A DNA stretch of 39,150 nt from Desulfotomaculaceae bacterium (GCA_028709235.1 JAQVXL010000014.1:1-39150); one strand, 5' to 3'; numbered from the stretch's first letter, positions 14,826 to 24,278 are shown. A program made the numbers and translations. The notes: a model not told the origin generated them from the letters alone.

Positions 14826-17072
14826 ATGACAAAACAACCTGAGCAGGCATCTGAAAACTGCGCTTTTACCCTGGATCAAGCCAAAGCTGTGGCTCAGGAA
14901 GCTGGCGAACAAGTGGTACCCACATATTGCGCAATGTGTGGGCCAAACCCCACATGCGGTATTTATGCCTTTGTCAAGGACGGCCGTTTCACCAGAGTAG
15001 CAGGCATGGCCGAATCCCCCCTTAACAAAGGGGGAGTATGTCCAAAAGGCCATGCGGCCCCTCAATGGGTTTATTCTCCCGATCGCTTAAGGAAACCCTT
15101 GCTGCGCAAAGGCGCCAAAGGCGAAGGAGTGTTCCAGGAAATCTCTTGGGACGAAGCTATTTCTGTCATCGCTGATAGACTCCGGCAGCAAAAAGTGCAA
15201 TACGGCCCTGAATCACTGGCCATTCTATCCCCTGCCCGCCGTTCGTATAGCGATTTCATCCAGCGCTTTTTAATCGCCCACGGCAGTCCCAATTATGGGC
15301 ACAGCGGCATTTGCTTCGTGCAGCGAGAATTTGCTTTTTCCTACACCATTGGAGGCCAACCCAGGTGCGATTATAAAAATGCTGACTTGATTGTATTGTG
15401 GGGACGGCAGCCAATCTATTCCGGGCCAGCCATGGGCCCGGCAAGGGATTTGGTTGCAGCTAAACGGCGGGGGGCAAAGATTATTGCCATCAAACCGTCA
15501 GTGGAACCTGATGTGGGAATGGCCGATATCTGGGCGCCCTTGCGCCCAGGAACCGACGCGGCGCTGGCCTTGTCCATGCTTAACGTCATCATCGGTGAAA
15601 ACCTGATCGATGCGCCGTTTGTCGAAGCCTGGTGTTATGGTTATGAGCAGTTGCGGGCACATATCCGAAAATACCCTCCGGAATGGGGGGAGCGGATTTC
15701 CGGCGTGCCCGCCGGGCAGATTCAAGAAATAGCCCGGCTGTATGCCACCACCAGGGCAGCGACCATTGATCTGGGCAATGGTGTCGAACATGCCCCTTCA
15801 TCCAGCGACGCCATCCGTTCAGTAGCGATCCTGATGGCTATCACCGGGCATTTGGACCGGCCCGGCGGAAACTTGCTGGGTGGAGGCAGGCGCAGTATGC
15901 CCAGTCCCAAAACAGTCAACCTGGCCGATCGTTACACGCAGGAAATGGTAGACAAACTGGTCGGCCCGGAATTACCCAAAGTTTTTCAACCTTTTTGGGG
16001 AGGCACGTCTTCTGCCTATTACAGGATTCTCGACAGCGTGCTGACCAAAACACCATATCCGATCCGGACGATCATCGCGCCCGGAACCCAGCCCACTGTA
16101 AGCAACCGCGGCAGCAAACGGGTTGTAGAAGCGCTTAAAAAGGTAGATTTCTACGTGGTGCTCGATGTGACCCGCACCGCCGACATGAACTATGCGGACA
16201 TCGTGTTACCTGTCAGCACTCCCTATGAATCAGATCATCCCTTTGAGAGCCGGGGCAACTGGATTATGGCCCGGAACCAAGTCATTGAACCGCTGGGTGA
16301 TTACAAATCAATGTATGAGTTTTTTCTGGATCTGGGCGTGCAGATGGGATATGGGGCAGATTTCTGGAACGGCAGTATCACAGACTGTCAGAACTACCAG
16401 TTATCTCCCTTCGGCTTGACTATCGAAGAATTGCGCGAGTATCCTGTAGGCCTGGTTTATGATCCAAAAGGAAACGCGCGGTCTTATGAAAACTATTCCC
16501 GGATTTTCAAGCGCCGCAGCAACGCGTTGAGCCATGAACCCTACCTGCCCCAGGGCAAAGTTGCCATTTATAACACCACCTTCGAGCGGGAGGGTTACAA
16601 TCCCCTGCCCGAATGGCGGGAACCGCCAGAGAGTATCACCGGCACTCCGGAACTGGCCAAGAAGTATCCATTAATTTTATCCGATTATCATACCTCCAAG
16701 GTCTATTCGGCGTCCTGGCAGCGCAATGTGCCCTACTTGCGCGAGATACAGCCGTTTCCAACGCTGCACATCCATCCAGCGACTGCGGCTGCCCGGAAAA
16801 TCAATGATCAGGACTGGATCATTGTGGAATCTCCCCATGGCTGGATGAAGGTAAAAGCTGAATTATACCCCGGGATCCGCCCCGATACGGTAATGATCCT
16901 GCATGGCTGGTGGCAAGGCTGCCGGGAACTCGGTTTTGACGATATGCCAATCCTGGACGGCGGGGCCAATGTAAATAATATGTATAGCGTCGATCCGGAT
17001 CAAGCGTTTGACCCTTTGATCACCGCTATGAGCAGCCAAACACTGGTGGAGGTACGAAAGTATGAGCCATGA
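14826..17072 (+). CDS. Molybdopterin oxidoreductase, catalytic subunit (DMSO reductase superfamily)
   Basis: A 748-residue Mo- or W-bis-molybdopterin enzyme. An N-terminal [4Fe-4S] site is formed by Cys35, Cys38, Cys44 and Cys72 (C-x2-C-x5-C-x27-C, last in GVCPKG). Pterin-binding motifs include LIVLWGRQP, PLRPGTDAALALSMLN, IAPGTQPTVSNRG and ADIVLPVSTPYESD. The C-terminal cap domain includes LHIHPATAAARKINDQDW. Cys163 in YGHSGICFVQREFAF is a candidate metal ligand. No Tat signal is present, so it acts in the cytoplasm. The start has GGAAG upstream and the next gene overlaps by 11 bases. Family members include thiosulfate, polysulfide, DMSO and arsenate reductases, acetylene hydratase and transhydroxylase; the substrate cannot be assigned here. 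Confidence 0.88.
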   Translation: MTKQPEQASENCAFTLDQAKAVAQEAGEQVVPTYCAMCGPNPTCGIYAFVKDGRFTRVAGMAESPLNKGGVCPKGHAAPQWVYSPDRLRKPLLRKGAKGEGVFQEISWDEAISVIADRLRQQKVQYGPESLAILSPARRSYSDFIQRFLIAHGSPNYGHSGICFVQREFAFSYTIGGQPRCDYKNADLIVLWGRQPIYSGPAMGPARDLVAAKRRGAKIIAIKPSVEPDVGMADIWAPLRPGTDAALALSMLNVIIGENLIDAPFVEAWCYGYEQLRAHIRKYPPEWGERISGVPAGQIQEIARLYATTRAATIDLGNGVEHAPSSSDAIRSVAILMAITGHLDRPGGNLLGGGRRSMPSPKTVNLADRYTQEMVDKLVGPELPKVFQPFWGGTSSAYYRILDSVLTKTPYPIRTIIAPGTQPTVSNRGSKRVVEALKKVDFYVVLDVTRTADMNYADIVLPVSTPYESDHPFESRGNWIMARNQVIEPLGDYKSMYEFFLDLGVQMGYGADFWNGSITDCQNYQLSPFGLTIEELREYPVGLVYDPKGNARSYENYSRIFKRRSNALSHEPYLPQGKVAIYNTTFEREGYNPLPEWREPPESITGTPELAKKYPLILSDYHTSKVYSASWQRNVPYLREIQPFPTLHIHPATAAARKINDQDWIIVESPHGWMKVKAELYPGIRPDTVMILHGWWQGCRELGFDDMPILDGGANVNNMYSVDPDQAFDPLITAMSSQTLVEVRKYEP

Positions 17073-17580
17073 TCAATGGGGATTTGTTTTCAATAAAGAG
17101 AACTGCATTCAATGCCATGGCTGCGAAGTTGCTTGCAAAACCTGGCGTAATATTGATCTGGGAGTAAACTGGCGGCGCGTCATTAATCTTTGGAGTGGCG
17201 AGTATCCGCATGTCACTTGCTCATCAGCATCGATTGCCTGTATGCATTGCATCGAACCCGCCTGTATAGACGTGTGCCCAACAGCAGCCGTCAGCAAACA
17301 CGCTACCGACGGAATTGTGCTGGTTGACGCTGAAAAATGTAGCGGTTGTCAGGCTTGCCTGGATGCTTGCCCCTACGAAGTACCCCAATTTGGATTGGAC
17401 GGCATCATGCAGAAATGCGACATGTGTCTTTCGGGAAAACCAGATGGTTCGAACTTCTCACAAAAAGCTCCTCCTTGTGTCAGTACCTGTCCCACCCAGG
17501 CTCTGGTACTGCAAAAAATGACAGTTTCGCAAAAAAAGGAAGCCGAGCAAACTATAAAAGTACTTCTAAATAATCAGTAA
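17062..17580 (+). CDS. Four-cluster ferredoxin subunit (DmsB-like)
   Basis: Electron-transfer subunit of 172 residues with four [4Fe-4S] cysteine sets. The first three are CIQCHGCEVAC (residues 15-25), CMHCIEPACIDVC, and CSGCQACLDAC. The last is CDMC paired with PPCVSTC. This is the DmsB/PsrB/NrfC layout. It overlaps the 3' end of the catalytic gene by 11 bases, so the pair is co-translated. No membrane-anchor subunit (DmsC or PsrC type) follows, unlike classical respiratory reductases. Electrons therefore probably come from or go to a soluble carrier. Confidence 0.92.
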   Translation: MSHDQWGFVFNKENCIQCHGCEVACKTWRNIDLGVNWRRVINLWSGEYPHVTCSSASIACMHCIEPACIDVCPTAAVSKHATDGIVLVDAEKCSGCQACLDACPYEVPQFGLDGIMQKCDMCLSGKPDGSNFSQKAPPCVSTCPTQALVLQKMTVSQKKEAEQTIKVLLNNQ

Positions 17581-17721
17581 GGAACGCAAACTAATGTAGA
17601 ATAAGCTTTTTATTAATACTCTCTTAAATAGACCATGCACGTTTATTCGTGGCACGCTGGAGCGGAACAAAAATAGCTATGCAAATTTAGGGAAGCACGG
17701 GATTCGATAGGAGGTAGTTCT

Positions 17722-18186
17722 TTGTCATTCTGCGGACAATCCGGTATTCTGCTTCTAGTCATCATTTTACTGGGCATTGTAGGAAAAAACTACGTTGTGG
17801 CCGCCGCTGCAGGGGCGCTATTGGTGCTGCGTCTGCTACACGGCGAAGCACTGTTCCCCATATTGGAAAAACATGCCATCAATGTGGGTATCGGTTTTAT
17901 CACCCTGGCCATATTAGTTCCCTTTGCCAGCGGGGGAATTGGCTGGTCTGAGATATATAAAACCCTGGCTAACCCCATCGGGCTGACAGCCCTGGCTACG
18001 GGTATTTTTGTAGCCTATTTAGGAGGGCGGGGGGTTGGTTTCTTAACCTCCCAGCCCCAGGTGATAGTAGGACTCATGGTGGGCACCATTGTGGGCGTAG
18101 CCTTCTTCCGGGGCATACCCGTGGGGCCTCTCATCGCCGCCGGTATGGTGGCCTTGATCATGGGACTATTTGGGTACGGCAACTGA
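17722..18186 (+). CDS. DUF441 (UPF0756) membrane protein
   Basis: Small integral membrane protein of 154 residues with about four hydrophobic segments. The family marks FITLAILVPFASGGIGW and PQVIVGLMVGTIVGVAFFRG are clear for DUF441 (UPF0756). Function is unknown; export has been suggested for some members. The start is the TTG at 17722, preceded by GGAGGT with exactly six bases of spacing. It is 141 bases downstream of the iron-sulfur subunit, so it is probably a separate unit. Confidence 0.88.
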   Translation: MSFCGQSGILLLVIILLGIVGKNYVVAAAAGALLVLRLLHGEALFPILEKHAINVGIGFITLAILVPFASGGIGWSEIYKTLANPIGLTALATGIFVAYLGGRGVGFLTSQPQVIVGLMVGTIVGVAFFRGIPVGPLIAAGMVALIMGLFGYGN

Positions 18187-18334
18187 AGCACATGAGGGCA
18201 TGGGAACCGTTGAAACGGTGTGTAACAGAAAGAAAGGATATGTTTTGCGGGGACTGTAAATAATAGAGATGGAGATGTTTGACCGCATTTGCGCAAGGTT
18301 TATAATACCGCCCTGCTAATAAGGAGGAAAACAG

Positions 18335-18676
18335 ATGGAAGAAAATAGTGCCTTCAGGCCTCAGGCGAATATTATTAGAATAAAAAAGATTGTGTATTAT
18401 ATACTCGGTGTCTTTGAATTCCTTTTTGCCTTTAGGCTTATTTTTAAGCTTCTTGGAGCTAATCCCGGCAGCGCTTTCGTTTCATTCATCTATACTGTTT
18501 CAGGCGTCTTCATAGCTCCCTTCAATGGTATTTTTAGATCTGCTGTAACTGAAGGGATCGAAACCAGGTCGGTTCTGGAGCCTACCACCATTATAGCCAT
18601 GATTGTTTATGCGCTCATTGCCTATGGAGTGGCAAGGCTGATTGAAATCTACGGTACAATCACACCTCATCACTGA
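18335..18676 (+). CDS. YggT family membrane protein
   Basis: A 113-residue membrane protein. The first hydrophobic segment is IVYYILGVFEFLFAFRLIFK (residues 19-38), followed by the family motif LLGANPGSAFVSFIYTVSG. A second helical pair lies in TTIIAMIVYALIAYGVARLI. The layout matches YggT-type proteins, which are linked to envelope or division functions in other bacteria. The ribosome binding site AAGGAGG lies before the ATG. A hydrophilic N-terminal extension precedes the first helix. Confidence 0.82.
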   Translation: MEENSAFRPQANIIRIKKIVYYILGVFEFLFAFRLIFKLLGANPGSAFVSFIYTVSGVFIAPFNGIFRSAVTEGIETRSVLEPTTIIAMIVYALIAYGVARLIEIYGTITPHH

Positions 18677-18816
18677 TTTATATTCGGCGCTCAATTGTCA
18701 TATATGCAGCACGACCCTAATAATACCATTGTCTGTTAACAAAAAACATCCAAAATGCACATTTATGCCCTTTAAATCCTTAAAACAGTCCCGGCTGGCT
18801 GGAATCCTTCAGAATG

Positions 18817-19335
18817 TCAATTTGCCAATTCAGAGTTTAATTGATTTAGCGCTTCTACTTGATTTTCTTGCCATCCCTTACACACATCGATCCAACCCAA
18901 GCTGTTCGAATATTTTTCTAGTTCATCTGGCGTTAACTCAATTACACTGTTACTGCTACCACACGCCGGAAAGACAGTGTCAAATCTATTGATGGAAATA
19001 TCCAAATATATTCTGACATTGTCATTTACAGCGAAAGGACATACTCCACCAATTTCATGACCAACTAATATTTCGATCTCGCCAGGTGCAAGCATCTTAG
19101 CTTTTGTCTTAAACAACCCTTTAAATTTGGCATTATCAATTTTGGCGTCACCAGCAGCAACAATTAATACGCAGCTGTCATTTACTTTAAAGGATATCGT
19201 TTTGGCAATACGTTCCGGCTTGCAGTATAATGCCTGCGCGGCCAATTCAACAGTAGCACTTGAAACGTCAAACTCTCGGATGTCTTTATCCTTGTCCCAT
19301 TGTTTTAAATACGCTCTAACTTTATCGATTGCCAT
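18817..19335 (-). CDS. YbaK/EbsC-type aminoacyl-tRNA deacylase
   Basis: A 172-residue protein of the YbaK/ProX editing-domain family. It is expected to hydrolyse mischarged tRNA (Cys-tRNA(Pro) in YbaK or Ala-tRNA(Pro) in ProX-type proteins). The motifs KPERIAKTISFKVND (with the conserved Lys), VLIVAAGDAKIDNAKFKGLF, GHEIGGVCPFAV and YLDISINRFDTVFPACGSSN are characteristic. Its specificity is not determinable by eye. It is cytoplasmic and monocistronic. The gene is AT-richer than the adjacent RecQ or propeller genes. The 140 bases between it and the YggT gene hold nothing recognised. Confidence 0.88.
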   Translation of the reverse strand: MAIDKVRAYLKQWDKDKDIREFDVSSATVELAAQALYCKPERIAKTISFKVNDSCVLIVAAGDAKIDNAKFKGLFKTKAKMLAPGEIEILVGHEIGGVCPFAVNDNVRIYLDISINRFDTVFPACGSSNSVIELTPDELEKYSNSLGWIDVCKGWQENQVEALNQLNSELAN

Positions 19336-19537
19336 ATGTTATTATTCCCCTCCAGAATATCGTACAATTTATTGTCATTTATTCTGCCCAGAGGGCAGAG
19401 GTATTCGTCGATATTGGCCTTATTTTTACTGATTCCTCCAGGCCATAAACGGTTAAAACTATCCCCAAAACCTCCTTTGTGCAACAAATTGGGATTTACT
19501 TTTTTATGGCTTTTTACGAAGTCCCCTTGCTTTACGG

Positions 19538-21358
19538 TTATGTTTCGATGATTATAACTCTCCTCCCGCCATCCCATTGTACATCAGCGCCGAAATATTC
19601 ACTCACAAAACGCAGCGGTACCAGGGTACGGCCGTCAATGATTTTGGCCGGCACGTCAAGAACAACGGCTTTGCCGTTCACATGGGCCACCGGGTCGCCG
19701 ATTATGAGCACTATGTTCGTTGCCGGCATTTCGAGGGTAACTGTCCGGGACTGGCCTTCCCAGCCAACTTCAGCTCCCAGAGCCTCTCCGATAGTTCTCA
19801 GCGGCGCCAGGGTACGGCCGTCCTCAATAACCGGCGGCACATCAAAAAACAGCTGGTTTCCGTTCAGATACACTTTGATAGTCTGTGAACTGGTTTCTTC
19901 CCAGTCGGTTTGGTCAGGCTCCAGTTTGGCTATGTAGATATTGTACTTAAGGTCATAGTCTGCGCTGTCCCATCCATGTCTGACACCAACTGCCAGGCAT
20001 CCTCCGTCACGTGTCGGCAATAGCTCCATAGAGGGTTCAATAATGCCTTCGCCCAGCGTTTTTTTCCACAACACGCCGCCTTTAGAGTCAGTCTTTATAA
20101 CATATGCGGCACCGCTGTCTTGATCTTGTTCTCCGCCGGCGATGATGTAACCGTCACCTGACAGCTCCACTCCGGAGCCCCAGACATAATCCTTATCCTG
20201 AAAAGTTGACTCCCAGACTTTATCGCCAAAGGCATCAGTCTTTATTAACAAGACAGATCGGCCTTCCCCAAAGGGTCTGGTATCCCCCAGGACAATAAAG
20301 CCGCCGTCTTTGGTCTCCCGCACCGCGATCCCGTAATCATGGTAGTCCCCGTCCCGGGCAAAAGTTTTCTCCCAGCTATTATTGCCGGAAGCGTCAACTT
20401 TGACCAGGTAGATATTTTCCCAGCCGGAAAAAGAACCGGTAGTACCTGCCATGACCAACCCGCCGTCAGAGGTCAGCTGTGCAGCAGCAATGGTATCCGG
20501 ACCTTTTCCCCCGATGGTTTTTTCCCAGATTTTGTTGCCGCCAGCATCGATTTTAACAATGTAAACATCTTCGATATTGCCACTTGTTTTAGAAAATGTA
20601 CCGCCGGCAATGAAACACCCGCCGTCATCACCCGCACATATAAACTGCCCGGCGTCGTCATCTTCCCCGCCGTAGGTATGCTCCCAAACTTTATCGCCGG
20701 ACGCATTCAGCCTGACCAGGTATACGTCGTAATCGCCTTTTTTGCTGAAGGAATTTGAGCTGCCCGCCACAAGGTATCCCCCGTCACCCGTCTCTTCCAC
20801 GGAGGTTATATAGTCATCTTTTTCTCCGCCAAATATTTTTTCCCACATTTTGTTACCGGAGGAATCGGTCTTAATTACGGCTATATCCCGTAACAATTGG
20901 TCAGTTGAGCTGCCGGGGAGCTTGGTGGACAGCCCGATAATCAGCCCTTCATCAGTTGTTTGCAGAGCATCTCCGACCCCGTTGCAGTCATCCACAAGCA
21001 CCTTTTCCCATACCTTTTGGCCGCTAGCATCGAGATTGAACACGCAGGCGCCAACGGTGACATATGTGCCACTCCTCCAGTCAACATCAAGTCTCTTTTC
21101 AGCCACCACCATATACCCACCGTCACCTGACTGCGCCACGGTCACCACACGACTGTGATAGTCCTGCCAGCCAAAACTGGTTTCCCATTCCAGTTGCGGC
21201 TCTTCCTCCGCCTGTACCGGTGAAATTACAACTGTAAAAAACGACATGGTTAAGGCCAATACCAGCAGCGTCTTCAGAACACAACCAGGAACTGTACGCC
21301 CGCGCCCGCCTAAGAGAGCGCTTGTTCCCATCTTTCCGCCAAAGCCGGAACCAAACAC
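19538..21358 (-). CDS. Secreted beta-propeller protein with C-terminal stalk domain
   Basis: Exported protein of 606 residues. A signal peptide is seen at about residues 28-50 (TLLVLALTMSFFTVVISP, cut near VQAEEE). Residues 55-490 hold about seven or eight repeats of the type 'DGGYLVAGS...DVYLVRLNASGDKVWE', which form propeller blades. The C-terminal 110 residues are a copper-amine-oxidase-N-type stalk module (Cu_amine_oxidN1) with two DGRTL-PLR units (DGRTLAPLRTIGEALGAEV, DGRTLVPLRFVSEYFGADV). It is probably cell-surface or matrix associated, with binding function unknown. The start is the GTG at 21358, preceded by AAAGGGGG. Confidence 0.85.
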   Translation of the reverse strand: MFGSGFGGKMGTSALLGGRGRTVPGCVLKTLLVLALTMSFFTVVISPVQAEEEPQLEWETSFGWQDYHSRVVTVAQSGDGGYMVVAEKRLDVDWRSGTYVTVGACVFNLDASGQKVWEKVLVDDCNGVGDALQTTDEGLIIGLSTKLPGSSTDQLLRDIAVIKTDSSGNKMWEKIFGGEKDDYITSVEETGDGGYLVAGSSNSFSKKGDYDVYLVRLNASGDKVWEHTYGGEDDDAGQFICAGDDGGCFIAGGTFSKTSGNIEDVYIVKIDAGGNKIWEKTIGGKGPDTIAAAQLTSDGGLVMAGTTGSFSGWENIYLVKVDASGNNSWEKTFARDGDYHDYGIAVRETKDGGFIVLGDTRPFGEGRSVLLIKTDAFGDKVWESTFQDKDYVWGSGVELSGDGYIIAGGEQDQDSGAAYVIKTDSKGGVLWKKTLGEGIIEPSMELLPTRDGGCLAVGVRHGWDSADYDLKYNIYIAKLEPDQTDWEETSSQTIKVYLNGNQLFFDVPPVIEDGRTLAPLRTIGEALGAEVGWEGQSRTVTLEMPATNIVLIIGDPVAHVNGKAVVLDVPAKIIDGRTLVPLRFVSEYFGADVQWDGGRRVIIIET

Positions 21359-21479
21359 AACATTTCCCCCTTTAACATTTATTATCTTTTCTAGATCGCT
21401 CCATCCCCTGTCCTCTCCCGGTTTTAACCCTGACCAGTACGTTCCCCTGTTCCCTTAAAAAACATTTTCAATAACCATT

Positions 21480-21548
21480 TCACCGGGCCATAAGCTCCAT
21501 TCTATTAAACGGCTTGGTGACGTAATCATCTGCGCTATCGAAAGTCCC
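21480..21548 (-). pseudogene. Relic of a response-regulator receiver domain
   Basis: On the minus strand this stretch encodes FDSADDYVTKPFNRMELMAR followed by a stop. This is the end of a CheY-like receiver domain, with the conserved K-P-F and the preceding 'GADDYVTKPF' context. Only about 20 codons survive, with a stop just upstream and no start. It lies between the RecQ stop and the propeller gene and is non-functional debris. Confidence 0.6.
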
Positions 21549-21570
21549 AGCACTTTAATATGTAACTCAT

Positions 21571-23706
21571 TTAGCCGTTGTCCGGCCGTTCCGACTCCAT
21601 TTTGCACAGTACGGCCTTGATGGCGAAGTAATCCACCTGGGCCGGCAACGCATCCTTGATGGGCTTTAATTTGTGAGCGCCGAATTCTTCAATCTTCCGC
21701 CGGATCAGGGCCTCATACTGGGGTGGAATAAAAGCGTCCCAGTCGATGTGGCACCCCTCCGCGCTGCACCGGACAAGGTGGTCCTGAATGGTCATCAGGC
21801 TCAAGTTCCTCTGCCGGGCAATTTCCTGAAGCGTGCCGCCGGCCCGGTACAGATCCAGGGTAACCAGATGGCTCAGTGTTTCATTCTCCCGTGCCTTCTC
21901 CCCGGCGGGATTACCCAACCGGAGGGTAATTCCGTTGGCGGCCGCGTATTTCCGGATCAGTTCCAGAAACGCTTCACCATACTGCTCAAACTTCCTTTGC
22001 CCCACTCCCTTGACGGCAAGCATGGCCAGTTGATCCGCCGGGAGATAGCGTGACATTTCCCGCAGGGTGCTGTCAGTGAAAACGATGTAAGGGGGTATAC
22101 CTTTCCTTTGCGCAATTTCCTTGCGCAGTCCGCGCAGTTGTTCAAAAAGGGAGTCGTCCACGGCGGCTGCCGTCTCTTTTGGCCGCACCTTGAGCAAAAC
22201 TTGCTCCTGCCCTTTCAGCACGGAATAGGCCCGGGGACTCAACCCGGCCACGGGATACTTGCCTTCCGCCAGTTGGATGTACCCTTCGGCGATGAGGATA
22301 TTGGCCAAGTCGCTGATTTGCTTTAAGGTGCGTTCTTTCATCAGCCCGTAAGTGGACAGGTTGCTGAACCCGTATCGCAGCACTTTTTTGTTCCGGGAGC
22401 CCTTTAAGACCTCCGCCACCAGGGAGATGCCGAACTGTTCCCGCATACGCAGGATACAGGAAAAGATCATCTGGGCGTCAACCGTTTTGTCTTCCAGTTC
22501 GTTGTTGTCATTGCAGTTGCCGCAGTTCCCGCATTCTTCCGGGATATTCTCCTCCCCGAAATATTGCAAAATATATTTTCTCAAGCAATGAGGTGTATGG
22601 CAATAGTCCACCATCGCCCGCAACTTCTTATACTCGTTCGATTTTCTTTCCGGGGAAACCAGCGTTTGTTCGATCAGGAATTTTTGGATCTGGGTATCCT
22701 GCGCCCCAAAAAGCAGGATGCATTCTCCGGGCTCATCGTCCCGCCCGGCGCGGCCAGCTTCCTGGTAGTAAGACTCCATGTTTTTGGGGAGGTTGTAGTG
22801 AATCACATAGCGGACGTTGGATTTATCGATGCCCATACCGAAGGCGTTCGTCGCCACCATAATCCGGATGTCATCATATAGAAACTGGTCCTGGTAGCCG
22901 GCTCTCTCCTCGTCACTGAGCCCGGCGTGGTATTTTCCCGCCGCGTATCCCTTCTTACACAGGAACTCAAAAATATTGTCCACTTCTTTCCGGGTTGACG
23001 CGTAGATGATACCGGCCTGGTCCTTTCTGTGGGCCAGGTACACCAGTAAAAACTCTCTTTTGTTCTCACCCCGGGGCACCGAAAAAGACAGGTTCTCCCG
23101 GTTGAATCCCGTTACGACATGCTCCGGGTTTCTCAAACCGAGCATCTTGATGATATCCTGCTGCACCTCGACCGTGGCAGTGGCTGTAAAAGCCGCCACC
23201 ACCGGCCGGTGCAACATTTCCTTAATAAACGGCTCAATGGCCCGGTAACTGGGCCGGAAGTCATGTCCCCACTGAGAAACGCAATGTGCTTCGTCCACGG
23301 CCAGCAAAGAAACCGGCAGTGAGCGGATACAAGCCAGGAACCGGGCTGATTCCAGCCTCTCAGGGGCCACGTAAAGCAGTTTGACTTGTCCCCGGGCGGC
23401 CCGGCTGATTCTCTCCTCCACCTCATTAAAGCTCAAACTGCTGTTGATAAAAGCGCCCGGTATCCCTAGACTGTCCAGAGCGTCCACCTGGTCCTTCATC
23501 AGGGAAATCAGGGGGGAGAAAACCAGAGTCAGCCCGGGAAACAACAGCGCCGGAATCTGATAACAGGCGGACTTGCCGCCCCCCGTGGGCATGATCCCCA
23601 GAGTGTCCCTGCCCTGCAGAATACTGCCGATAACCTGCTCCTGTCCTTTTTTAAAGGAGTAGTAACCAAAATATTCTTTTAAAATTTCCCGTGCTTTTTG
23701 CAGCAT
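21571..23706 (-). CDS. recQ: ATP-dependent DNA helicase RecQ
   Basis: 3'-5' DNA helicase of 711 residues acting in recombination and replication-fork repair. Superfamily 2 motifs are MPTGGGKSACYQIPAL (Walker A, about 40-55), VDEAHCVSQWGHDFRPSY (DEAH plus aromatic loop, about 137), FTATAT, and the HYNLPKNMESYYQEAGRAGRD motif VI region. An RQC zinc site follows (Cys in CRKYIL, CGNC, CNDN). An HRDC domain covers about 515-590, including QLAMLAVKGVGQRKFEQYG. A C-terminal helix-turn-helix (LVTLDLYRAGGTLQEIARQR) matches the RecQ family's YpbB-like tail. The ATG at 23706 is preceded by GGGAG at 8 bases. Confidence 0.96.
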   Translation of the reverse strand: MLQKAREILKEYFGYYSFKKGQEQVIGSILQGRDTLGIMPTGGGKSACYQIPALLFPGLTLVFSPLISLMKDQVDALDSLGIPGAFINSSLSFNEVEERISRAARGQVKLLYVAPERLESARFLACIRSLPVSLLAVDEAHCVSQWGHDFRPSYRAIEPFIKEMLHRPVVAAFTATATVEVQQDIIKMLGLRNPEHVVTGFNRENLSFSVPRGENKREFLLVYLAHRKDQAGIIYASTRKEVDNIFEFLCKKGYAAGKYHAGLSDEERAGYQDQFLYDDIRIMVATNAFGMGIDKSNVRYVIHYNLPKNMESYYQEAGRAGRDDEPGECILLFGAQDTQIQKFLIEQTLVSPERKSNEYKKLRAMVDYCHTPHCLRKYILQYFGEENIPEECGNCGNCNDNNELEDKTVDAQMIFSCILRMREQFGISLVAEVLKGSRNKKVLRYGFSNLSTYGLMKERTLKQISDLANILIAEGYIQLAEGKYPVAGLSPRAYSVLKGQEQVLLKVRPKETAAAVDDSLFEQLRGLRKEIAQRKGIPPYIVFTDSTLREMSRYLPADQLAMLAVKGVGQRKFEQYGEAFLELIRKYAAANGITLRLGNPAGEKARENETLSHLVTLDLYRAGGTLQEIARQRNLSLMTIQDHLVRCSAEGCHIDWDAFIPPQYEALIRRKIEEFGAHKLKPIKDALPAQVDYFAIKAVLCKMESERPDNG

Positions 23707-23876
23707 TTATCGTGCTCCCAAAGTGAATAGCCGTTGCTGATACAATATTTTTCATCCAAATATTGCTATCCTATACAAATTCTATATTTCCTTCCCTAAA
23801 CACGAATTCCCCGGTTAAAACAGCCTTAATAAACCATTGGAACTAAACTGCGGGGTTTCTTTTACTTGTATTCATT

Positions 23877-24278
23877 TTATTCATCAACAAGATATGGGTT
23901 AATAATAACCAGCCCTTCAATAAATTTAAAGTGTTTTGTATTCAATGTGAATAAAACAGCTTCGTTAACTGAAGCTGTCGCCGCGATTATTGCGTCCATG
24001 GGTTGCAATCCATGTGATGCACGATATTTTGCCAGATACCTCCCGGCAGCAGTCGCTATCCGCTCATCTACCGGAACGTGCTCAAACATCTCAATCAGTT
24101 CCTTGATGGTCTCAAATCGTTGTTCCGTCATTCTCGGCGCCGCCATAAGCTCCAGTATGGTGATCGTTGATATGTATCCTTCGAAACTGCCGTTTTCAAT
24201 TTCTTCCAACAAGCTGGTAGCCCGGGGAATATTGCGTAAGTGGTCGATAATAATGTTAGTATCGCTAACAATTTTCAA
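23877..24278 (-). CDS. vapC: PIN-domain toxin, VapC type
   Basis: Ribonuclease-like PIN toxin of 133 residues. Acidic residues expected to bind Mg or Mn are Asp6 (SDTNIIID), Glu43 (ILELMAAPR) and Asp95 (QPMDAIIAATA). A polar residue in TLNTKHFKF near 113 replaces the fourth acid, as in many PIN proteins. VapC toxins cut tRNA or rRNA when the antitoxin is degraded; this one's target is unknown. It overlaps the AbrB-like antitoxin gene by 14 bases and lies downstream of it, the usual order. Confidence 0.9.
   Translation of the reverse strand: MKIVSDTNIIIDHLRNIPRATSLLEEIENGSFEGYISTITILELMAAPRMTEQRFETIKELIEMFEHVPVDERIATAAGRYLAKYRASHGLQPMDAIIAATASVNEAVLFTLNTKHFKFIEGLVIINPYLVDE

Noticed and set aside
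19305-19577. Minus-strand open frame of 90 codons between the YbaK-like and propeller genes
   Set aside because: It overlaps the ends of both neighbouring genes, has no ribosome binding site and shows no recognisable protein pattern.
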